From Xanthoparmelia taractica (taxonomy: Eukaryota > Ascomycota > Lecanoromycetes > Lecanorales > Parmeliaceae), in the NCBI GenBank assembly GCA_033085395.1, contig JANQBS010000371.1, positions 1 through 32,272 of the forward strand: a stretch of DNA of 32,272 nucleotides. Direction: 5' to 3'. Made by a program: the position numbers and the translations under genes. Of the stretch, positions 12,061 through 20,680 are shown in pieces (position 1 is the stretch's first letter; each line of letters begins with the position of its first letter). The notes beneath the pieces are model-generated. The model did not search any database. It saw only the letters and a list, made by a program, of their open reading frames with translations, and was not told the origin of the DNA.

Positions 12061-13850
12061 TGGATATTCGCTGGAGACTTTCCCGAGAAGTGTGCAATGA
12101 TAAGAGATGTAGGGCATGAGATATATAAGAGCTATATCATATAGAGGGTGAGTGATGCTAAATAGAGACAATATCAGAGGTCTACACGACTACTCGCATA
12201 AGAATCCTATGAAGATGAGCCTTGAATAGCAAGGAAGCGGTACGCTACGCTACTTATACTTGTTGTCTTAGTGAAATTCATGTAGCGTTTAGTAAGATAT
12301 AAGACTTCTTTGCTAGAGATACCCCTGTTTAAAAAATACTACTATTCTAGAAATAAATCAACTTCAAAGAATAAGCAGATAGAATAAGTAGGTAGGAGGA
12401 GTCATAGTGGTTGTGAAATCCAGGTATCCGCTTCAGCGCCAAGTTATAGCCGCTTAGACTCGGGCATTGAAGGTTCCTTCTCAATAATACGGCATGTTAA
12501 TTAATGAGAATCTCCGGAAATGCATTGTATCTTCAACTTGATAGCTTGAAGTCCCAGATTAGCTATTTGCTAAAGAGAATTAAATGATTAATAGTTCTAT
12601 GGGGGCACGAAAAAGGAGGATGCGAGGCTCTTCGCTCTCGAACTTCTAAACGCTAACGCCGACGGGTGTTTCTATACCTTAGCCCACGCTAAGAAAAATA
12701 CCATTAGACTACTTATAAGATAACTACGTTAGATTTGTATGGGCGTCACATTAAAATAAGACGCGATCTTTATATCATTATTAGCGATCTCGCTATCGCT
12801 TTCACTGGGCTGGAAATATATTTAGGCCAGGTATAGAAGTTCGCTCGTATATATATTAGTTAGAGCGGAGTTTTCATGAAGACTGTCGCGAATTCGACGA
12901 TCTATAATATAAATCTCGCTATCGCTTTTAATTCGACGAGAAGCGACTTTAAAATTATTATAGAAGCTCGCTTATATATATATCGATTAGAGTGGAATTA
13001 TTATAAGAAATATAGCGAAATTAATAGTCTACGATAAGAGTTTAGAGAGATCTCGCTATCGTTAATTTAGGGATTCTATTTATAAGACTATTTATAAATT
13101 CTTTTACCTCGAGAATATCTCTAGTCTAACTATATTATAAACTTATTTCGCTAATTATAGATCTCGCTTATAGTCTCGTCTTTATATAAACGATATTATT
13201 AATAAGATAATCGAGTATCTTAAGTAGTTAGCGACTTATTAAGCTTATTATATACTTAGAAATTATTAATTAAAGATTAATACGCGTGAAACTACTTAGA
13301 TGTTTATTTAATAATTATTTTATTAAAAAAATAGTCTTATAAATTACTAAAATATTTATAAATAGCTTTAGTATTGTTAACGCGATCTTTGAAAGTATTA
13401 GAGAGATTACTTTACTACGTTTAATCTTTCTTCGAGACTCTTTCTACTTATTAAAGCTAATAAAGATATTTCGCTTTATAACGAGGTGATAAGAGATAGA
13501 GAGAATCTTTAAGAAAGATAACGATAACCTAGACGCGTTAGAATAGATATCTCGACTTTATTCGTTGTTATTAAAGTTACTATTATTTTTTTTCTTCTAA
13601 TTAAGAGTTAAAAATTCGTTCGAGAATATCGCATCCGAGGTGCGATCGCGATTAACGCTCTCGAGATTACTATTGTATTAATTAGTCTCTTTTTAAGTGT
13701 TCTCGAAGATCTTATATTAAAAAGACTAACGAATAACGCGATTCTATAATAGCATAGCGATAAGATGAAAGATATACGCGAAAATAACGTGTTTGAGAGA
13801 TAATAAGAGCGATAGCGAGATATAGAAAAGAAGAATGTAGCAGATAAGGG
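12061..13850. other. Transition zone between RIP tract and gene island
   Basis: Composition alternates between ordinary DNA (12061-12720) and RIP-like DNA (12900-13850). No supported gene. A short plus-strand reading near 12630-12720 resembles a decayed ankyrin repeat but is too short to call. Three tandem copies of a degenerate unit occur at 12787-13180 and are listed separately. Confidence 0.5.
12787..13180. repeat. Degenerate tandem repeat, unit about 126-137 bp
   Basis: The block ATCTCGCTATCG starts at 12787, 12913 (as ATCTCGCTATCG after AA) and 13050. The first two units also share a middle block of the type AGAAGYTCGCTYRTATATAT followed by TTAGAGYGGA. The third is truncated and more mutated. 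Differences are mainly C/T and G/A, consistent with RIP acting on a tandem array. No coding content was recognised. Confidence 0.6.
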
Positions 13851-14029
13851 GCGGCCTCAAATTATTATAGATGGGCCTTACTAATCAGGGGCCTGTGGCT
13901 GGATCGGCCTAATGACTCTCCGGTAATATTACAGTGGGGGTGGGCTGAGGTTTAAAAGCTCCCACGCCGGCGCTATTCTTCGCGCAATCTTGCAAGAAAA
14001 ATAACACTCGCATTGCTCGGCTTCAACAG

Positions 14030-15635
14030 ATGTCGTTTTCAAAAGAGCACATCAAGCTGGCGGCTTCATTGAGCAAACTATCACAGGTTACTTTCCCCCC
14101 AGGTTACCAACCGTCTGTTTGCAATACAGATAAAAGGCAGCAGTAGTAATACGATCCAGTCTCCAACCCTCCTATCGGTCTTCTCAACATCGAAGCTATG
14201 CATTAGCAATAGGTGACTCAACCGTACGCGGCAAAATCTCGACATTATTTAGAAGATCTTCAGATCCTTTAAAGAGGCTTCCACAAGCACATACTACCTA
14301 GAGAAGAGGAACCTTTAAAAAAAATCAATTTGAAACGGAACCACTCGCAGAGGAAATTGAAGATGAGGATCCTCATGTTCGAAGTGCAGAATATATGCCG
14401 GCCTCAAGTGCTCTGAGCCTTGGTCACAACAGTAGCCTGATCGCGGCGATAAAGGCGAAGGATCGGGGAAACCCGTACAAAAGGTGAGACATGAACATCT
14501 CTCCGATGGGAACCGCTGCTGATACCTTTGTTCAAGATTTATAAGGGAAAGGCCGCTCGAAAATACATCTGAAGTCGACGAAGTCGTTCGACGGGCCTTG
14601 GTAGAAGTCTTTACACTTGAAGAGGCCGGGCTACCTCCGCTTGTACCTTTCGTTGATGGTTGGCCTAGTCAGGAATATACATTTGCTAAATTTACACAGG
14701 GTGAGAATGGGAGAACCAATGTTGAGTGGAATAATAGCAATATGCGTGGAGAACTGATGCGGAAACTGTCAACACCCTATACACATACGGAGGATGTTGA
14801 TACAATCGAGGAAGAGCTGGGAGAGGAGAGAGATATTCGGTCTGAAGAAATTATGGAGAGTCAAAAATTGATTGAATCTCTGTCCCAGAACATTACAAGT
14901 CCCTTATCTGAGGATGTATTTGAGCCCGAGTAGGACGAACTCACAAGACACATAGAGGAACTGGAGCCGTTGCACGATCCGATAAAAACAGCGAAACAAT
15001 CAGATACTGGTAAAAGGTCAAGCACTGGTATTGAGGCTCAGTCTCGCAAGTCAGAGTCATGGCGCGAGATCCCCTTTCACAAGGATAATGTCAAATTCAC
15101 TATAAGGCCTTTACTTCAGCCAGAAGGCCAGACTGACTAACATCCATCGAATGTTACAGCGTACGATGCAGCTTACTGGTCTTCAAAAAACTGACCCGGC
15201 CATACAAGATATCAAGAATACCCAAACGTTGCTGGCGCAGTTACAGAAAAAGCCGAAATCTAAAGAGATTACTCATACTGTCAACAATAGATTAAGGCAG
15301 CTGCCAAACGTCAAGTCAAAACCTCCCGATACACAACACTTGACAAAGAGAAAGAGCTGGGGAGATGGAAGGTCGTTGTCGACGAGCTGAATAGAAGGGA
15401 TTTGCCAGTCTTAGGAGATATGGCACCCAGTGAGGTCTCAGAAATGTTGCAATTCAAATGGGCAATTGTGAACCCAGTAGCCAAGCCGACAAGTTTATTA
15501 CTTCCAGCTTCCTTATCTCGAGGACGCAAAAGTCGCGGCAACAGGGTATTTCCCAATGCTCGATACATGATATCAGGTGTATTATCCGAGTTGATTTTTG
15601 CTGAGGCGTTGCGTACGGAGATCAGTCTTGAATAG
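14030..15635 (+). pseudogene. Unidentified fungal gene, disrupted
   Basis: A plus-strand coding trace begins at ATG 14030 (MSFSKEHIKLAASL). A plausible 50-nt intron follows (from GT after 14088 to AAAAG). The frame then continues to 14483, is spliced by a convincing 53-nt intron at 14484-14536 (GTGAGA...TTCAAG), and runs on to about 15094. Two in-frame TAG codons interrupt it, at 14299-14301 and 14931-14933, with obvious coding text on both sides. Further downstream the frame changes twice: a possible 70-nt intron ends at 15164 (branch GACTAAC, acceptor TTACAG) and another change falls near 15270-15345. The last open segment ends at 15635. The product is charged and hydrophilic with Glu-rich stretches (about 14780-14900). 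I recognise no domain. Both TAGs could derive from CAG by a C-to-T change, so RIP leakage or ordinary decay is likely. Confidence 0.5.
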
Positions 15636-16053
15636 GCGTATCTTCTCTGGTCCTGTCGGCTATATATATGAAGTATCGGTAGGATGCCTTTATTGGGCAT
15701 TTTCCAGCTCGATAGTAATATCAAGTAGAGCCCAACTAGCCAAAGAAATAATACGTCATACTCCGTGGCACCGCCTTCCCCCTAGTTGAGTACTGTATCA
15801 TTTCTTTATTTTCGGCCAAGTGTGACTTGTTTGTGTATATCTGCCTGTTTAAAGAGTCGATGTATACCGGGCTTGCTAGACTACAGCTGTACAACGCATC
15901 AACCCATAGAATAATAACTGCAGCCTTACGTCTAAGCCTCCCAACACAGCCTTACCCCGGCATTGACAACTTCTTAATTGAAAACGCTCCGTAGAATTTG
16001 ATCACTTCACAAAGTATCTAACACTTAAAAGGCGTTCTCCTTTTCTAGACGCA
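15636..16053 (+). promoter_or_regulatory. Upstream region of the HeLo-pseudokinase gene
   Basis: About 400 bases without a supported gene. The DNA just before the start is pyrimidine-rich (GGCGTTCTCCTTTTCTAG), as is common near fungal transcription starts. No clear TATA or CCAAT box at a convincing distance was identified. Confidence 0.35.
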
Positions 16054-17783
16054 ATGGAGGTTGTTGGACTCATTGGAGCAGTTGGCACGCTTGCCGAGAT
16101 CTTTGGCCAAGGGTTAAAGAAGTTACGAAAGTCGTACAAGACCGTCAAGACGTTCGAAGTCACCGTTGACGATGATCTTCTGAATGCGAACGTGCAGGCG
16201 ACAAAACTTCAGATATGGGGAGAGAATCTAGACGCTGCTTCAATTTCGCCGGACGCGCTGCAACTCTTCCCGACCATCATTGATCGAGCACAAGAACACA
16301 TTGGGGAGATCGCCGAAGTTCTTGGACGATATACTAGCAATGTCGGCGATAAGGGGAGCAATGATCGACCTAAGGATATCAAATCTATAGTAAAGGGACT
16401 CAGCAAGCTAGAGCTCAAGACAAGGATCAAGTTTGTCACGGCAGACCACAAACGGTAAGACGATGCTTTCTCTTTTGTTTGACCACCAAAATCCCTTTTC
16501 GTCTCTTTGAGCCCGGACGAATACTAAATGCTCTCTGTACCAGCCTTAAATCGTTGACCAGCGACCTTGCGGATCGTGTCAACTATCTCTACGAATTAGC
16601 GCCCCCCTCCCAGCGAAACAACATGGACCTAAGACTCCAGAATACCATTATAGATAGCACAGCAGACCCAGTAGAGCTACAGAAAATTGCAGCAATGCAT
16701 CAGCAGTTCATATCACAAGACATTGCAATGAGCGCTGGAATCAAAGTTTCACTACTCAGCCACTCTTGGAGACAACAGCCAGGTCTCAAGGAAATTGAGT
16801 ACAACACCGGCGATTTAAGCAACACTCGGGAATGGGATGGTAAGGTGATAGCGGACCTAGACTCTCGCCAGGTTCTATTGGAGTGGCGGCCCAAAAGCCA
16901 TGTGCTAGATCCAATGGAGATGAGACGCCGCGTTACGGACATTGTTGGCTTGCTTCATGATACCAACGCGACAAAGCCCAAAACGCTGCTCGTTCCGGAT
17001 TGCACAGGGTATATTGATGGAACAGCCTATGGGGATGAGCAACGATGCATTGGAGTCATCTACAATTATCCAGAAACCTTCAATACCAATCAACCTTACA
17101 GCCTCTTTGAAGTTCTTTCCCCCAAAGAGATCAAATACCATGAAGCACCACCGCTCGAGATTCGTCAGGGCATGGCTCGCTCTTTAGCATTGACGATATA
17201 CCAGATCCATGTGACGGGCTGGCTGCACAAGGGCATCCGTCCGCACAACCTCATATTCTTCGATGCGGAGGAGAAATCTCCGTCACTTATCCAAACACAG
17301 GCCGTGAGTCGTATGCGGCTGATTGGATTTGATTACTCTCGCCCGGATACGCGCGATCAAAAGTCCGAGGAAACGGATCCGGCGTTCGATCTCTATCGCC
17401 ACCCTCAAGCCCAAGGCTCCCCAAGGGAACGGTCAGTCTATGCTTGTACCTTCGCACTGATGTTCTCGATGTTGATGGTTTGTAGTTTCTGTAAAGCTTT
17501 CGATCTCTACGCTCTAGGGCTAGTCCTGCTTGAAATTGGCTTCTGGGAGCGCTTGGGCAATCAATTGAAGCTATATCGCCAGAAGTATGACAACGACGGG
17601 CAAGCAAAGCTCCGCAACCATTTGGTCCATGCCCGTGGGCCGATGAAGCAACTCCCATTCTTGATGGGAACTCCGTACCATGACGCGATCAAACTGTGTC
17701 TAAACGCACCTTTGCCCGTGCCGGGAGAAGAGGGTCAGGAATCCAATCAGACCATGGTGGAGATACTGCAGAATTTATCATGA
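16054..17783 (+). CDS. HeLo domain - pseudokinase protein (prion-inhibition/propagation type)
   Basis: Model: exons 16054-16454, 16544-17431 and 17486-17783, giving 528 aa. Intron 1 (89 nt, GTAAGA, branch TACTAAAT, CCAG) removes an in-frame TAA at 16456. Intron 2 (54 nt, GTCAGT...TGTAG) has no stop but interrupts the conserved RERF-x-KAFDLYALG block. Residues 1-150 look like a HeLo domain: a hydrophobic first helix (VVGLIGAVGTLAEIF) and the KLQIWGENL and RIKFVTADHKRLKSL blocks. Residues 215-520 form a protein-kinase fold whose catalytic residues are gone. The catalytic loop reads H362-K-G-I-R-P-H-N369, so Asp is Gly. The DFG position reads G395-F-D397. No glycine loop or VAIK lysine is seen. 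Known: HeLo proteins such as HET-S permeabilise membranes in heterokaryon incompatibility. Inferred: the pseudokinase region regulates the HeLo domain, as in MLKL. It converges on the hydrolase gene, with 150 bp between stops. Confidence 0.85.
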
Positions 17784-17933
17784 TCACCTAACGCACATTG
17801 TGGGCTTAGGCGCAGCCATGAGATTTTCTTCGGTCCCAGGAGAATGGTTTTCATCAAGTCGTTGAAGCGTTCTTCGTTATGGTAATAAATCAGTATAGTA
17901 CGATAGTACGTCGCATATACAATCGAATGCCTG

Positions 17934-19878
17934 CTAAATCCCAAAGCCCATAATGATACTCGCCAGCCAGTCGTGACTGTAAAGAGGGAGTGGATCAGTG
18001 CAGTTGTCAGCAGAGCACCACGCCATGCCTTCTATTTTGTCCCGACCTCCCGCAATGCTCGCCACCATGAGCTCTTGTTGCTCCCGTCGAAATGCATTAG
18101 AGGCAAGATCGCTGGGACGGGTGTTATTATGTATAATGCCAAAAACCGGAATGGATGCCGGAAGATTATGCTTCGGCATGGAGGCTGGCATTGGCTGCGC
18201 ACGTTTCTTGATCAGCGAGTAATAGGTAAAACTCCTAGGAAGTGTTATCAGCATGATATTTATCACCTGTTGAGACTGTTTCGATTACCCAGCTTTGTCA
18301 TGGAACTCCTGGGTCAGGAGTTCCCTGAAACTGTGTTGCATGTTCTCCGTGTACTTGACACCCATTTCGTAATCGTAATTATAATAAGTGTAGAGATTTG
18401 CACAAAACCTGCGCCTCTATTAGTATTCTCGAAATCCAAAGAAGGTTGAAGCCGTAAGCGCACCAAGAGATCCCGAACATCAGTCTCCATCGCTCATGCC
18501 TGATCTGCGCTTGAAGAATTTTTTGACGCTCTGCCATCGTTTGAGGCTCATCCCAGTGATTCCTTCGTGCGTTGTCCATCCACTCGACAGCTGTAGGGTA
18601 GGTATCCATGATGACTAAGCCCTTCACTTTGGAGGGAGTCTGGAGAGCATGAGAGATCACGTCTTCGGTCCCACTTCCCCACCCGACACCAATAAATGGC
18701 TCGTCTTCCTTGCCCAGTTGCTTAAGCAAATTTGGCCAGTACGAGGATGAATTAGTGAAATCAACAGAAGCAGGGTCCGATCGCCCGTAGCCAGGGTTGT
18801 CGTAAGAGCAAGACGACCTATTATGAGTTCTCAGCAGATCTGACTGCAGAGAGGATGTCCACCATGTGCCATGATTCTGGCCTGCTTCAAACCATATCAT
18901 AGGCTTGTCCGAAGCTTCTGCCTCTAAGCATAAGACATGGATAATCCTCGTGGCACCATCATCGAACTCAACCTTATAGGGGAGACCCCTGCAGCCATTT
19001 AGTATTGTATCTCTTCTCTAGTGAGCCGTCGTTAGACCATCCTAACCTTTCGGCAAAATCACTGGTCCATGCATCCATGCCACCTAAAAAGAACAAAAAC
19101 ATGACAAATATGTGCAATATCTGAACAAGTCCCAAAGAGTAGCCTGATATAGTCCAAATACTTTGGCGCCAAGAATGTTCTTTAAGTGATGGAGGGTCTT
19201 CTTGACTGGGCTTTCCGACTCTCAGTATGTATTTGTTCTCGACGTCAACGTAGCGTTCTAGGACGCAAGGGAAAGCAATGAGAAGACCTAGTACGTGGAC
19301 GATCACGAGATCCATCTTTCCTGCGAGGTACCAAGCACCGGCGGATACAAGGCTAAAGACGGAAATGGCGCCCCAATAGAAAACACCGTTCATCGCTGTT
19401 CTTTCTCCCCCGCCACCAAATTCTAGCTGTAAGCGTATCCAAGATACCTCGATACATTTCAGTAGCAGGAACGCAGATGCAAGAGCTCCGGGGAAAAGAT
19501 TGTAATACACCCAAGGACCCGGGCGCGATATATGTATCTACCAGCGAGAGCCATCACTGGTCAGCAGGCAAAACTTGTTCCTAGTTCTCGTAAGGAGTAC
19601 TTCCATGGATTGACACGTACAAGACAGTTGATCATCAGCCCGGTAGCAATGACACTGCTGATGGAACCTGCCGTGAGGACCGCCCAACGCCACAACCACG
19701 TTTCAGAGAACAATGCGAAGAGCGATATCAGACCAAACCCAGGGGGCTCGACATGGTCGTCATCTGAGCCAAGCGGTGCATCTACTTCGGAAGATTGGGT
19801 GCTGGCATTATCATCCTCGCCGAGCAGTGGTGCCAGCTCATAGGCGTCCTCAAAGGCAGCGCTACTCGCACCCCGCAT
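17934..19878 (-). CDS. Membrane-anchored alpha/beta-hydrolase-fold protein
   Basis: Model (minus strand): exons 19878-19621, 19537-19047, 18988-18404, 18330-18289 and 18234-17934; 558 aa, total length divisible by three. Intron 1 has an ideal donor GTACGT and branch CTGAC. Intron 2 (58 nt, GTTAGG, branch TACTAAAT, GCAG) explains an apparent break at 18974. A 49-nt alternative donor at 19037 also keeps frame. Introns 3 and 4 are less certain (GTGCAA; GTAATC...CCTAG). The acidic N-terminus (about 1-60) is followed by about five hydrophobic segments near 62-84, 97-116, 136-157, 161-180 and 218-240. The hydrolase domain (about 252-480) shows WFEAG and CSYDNPGYGRSD, typical of these enzymes. The nucleophile elbow reads G352-W-G-S-G356, with Gly where GxSxG has Ser, so activity is doubtful unless Ser355 substitutes. 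Substrate is unknown. It is transcribed divergently from the kinase-ankyrin gene. Confidence 0.75.
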
Positions 19879-20043
19879 GTCGGTGATCTACCACGATCTA
19901 CCACCTATAATCACCATCTACTTTTATGCAGGCAACGACCACTTCCTTCAAGCACGTTGGCGAGACTACTCAATGTGTTGAAAATTAAGCCTAAAATTAA
20001 GGAAGACATCTACCGCCCTCTGGAAAATAACGTACCCTAACAT

Positions 20044-20083
20044 TTTGTGCAACTTTGTGCAACTTTGTGCAAACTTTGTGCAA
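20044..20083 (+). repeat. Four tandem copies of a decamer (AACTTTGTGC)
   Basis: Positions 20044-20083 read as four near-identical copies of a 10-bp unit, TTTGTGCAAC/AACTTTGTGC, the last spaced by one extra A. They lie in the divergent promoter, about 170 bp upstream of the hydrolase start and 600 bp upstream of the kinase start. A clustered transcription-factor site is possible; a plain microsatellite is the alternative. Confidence 0.7.
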
Positions 20084-20563
20084 GCCCTTGATCTATGCTG
20101 CTGGAAATAGTGGCAATCAGCCCTGTGCACGTGACTCCGAACTAGTGGCTTGGCAAGAACACGGTGTCATATTTCGCCTCCTGTATTCTAAGGTAGTACT
20201 TCTTCATAGCATCATCTAGACGGCCAAGTGGCTTGTTATTCAACATATGCAAGGTTGTGCCTGTGTCTGACGCCCCGATGCAGCAAAACATTAGGCGGGA
20301 GCTCCATATCCCAGGGCAATAGATAGAGCGACATGCTCGAGTCGAACCTCACCGAGCCTCACCGAACCACCCACTCTCGTTATCACCTCCCTGTCATTCA
20401 CGACCATTATCACACCACACGACCGGTCAGCGATAACATCCGGAACCGACTGCAGTGTCAGAGAGACTGTGGAGGACTACAAGTGCGGGCCTACCTATCT
20501 ACCTACCTACCAATCTCCCTATCCATCTATCCATCTATCAAATAACTCTCGTTTTTGTTTAAA

Positions 20564-20599
20564 ATGGCTACACTCAAAACGTCCTGTCTCAAGTTTTAG
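20564..20599 (+). promoter_or_regulatory. Short upstream open reading frame before the kinase-ankyrin gene
   Basis: An ATG at 20564 in good context (A at -3, G at +4: AAAATGGCT) opens an 11-codon frame ending in TAG at 20597-20599, about 80 bases before the main start at 20681. A second ATG at 20650, out of frame with the gene, opens a 42-codon frame that ends at 20778, beyond the main start. If the transcript begins upstream of 20564, these would reduce translation of the main frame. The true transcription start is unknown. Confidence 0.4.
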
Positions 20600-20680
20600 C
20601 CCTACATAAAACAACACACACAAATCCTGAGTGTACGCTCACTGGACCGATGCGCCATCTCAGTCCATCATCTACACGGT

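Larger units (their letters stand above)
19879..20680. promoter_or_regulatory. Divergent intergenic region between hydrolase and kinase genes
   Basis: About 800 bases between two diverging start codons, so it should contain both promoters. Visible elements: a perfect 10-bp duplication GATCTACCAC at 19885-19904; a decamer array at 20044-20083 (separate entry); a CTAC/CCTA/CCATCTAT pyrimidine-rich low-complexity tract at about 20495-20540; and upstream ATGs ahead of the kinase gene (separate entry). Small open frames here have no coding signal. Confidence 0.55.

Noticed and set aside
12630..12720. Ankyrin-like reading (LLNANADG...TLAHAKKNTIRLLI)
   Set aside because: It is a single weak repeat without flanking repeats, with an immediate stop; too little to call a gene fragment.
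15311..15724. Minus-strand frame of 137 aa
   Set aside because: It is antisense to the pseudogene's last coding segment, with no domain and no splice context.
17973..18449. Plus-strand frame of 158 aa
   Set aside because: It overlaps the C-terminal exons of the hydrolase on the opposite strand; the hydrolase model has coherent splicing and frame, this one has none.
18974..18990. One-base insertion (CCCC) frameshifting the hydrolase
   Set aside because: A consensus branch point and acceptor just upstream give an in-frame spliced product without any mutation, so an intron is the simpler reading.
20333..20545. Plus-strand frame of 70 aa in the divergent promoter
   Set aside because: Its second half is the CTAC/CCAT low-complexity tract, and the remainder shows no coding pattern.
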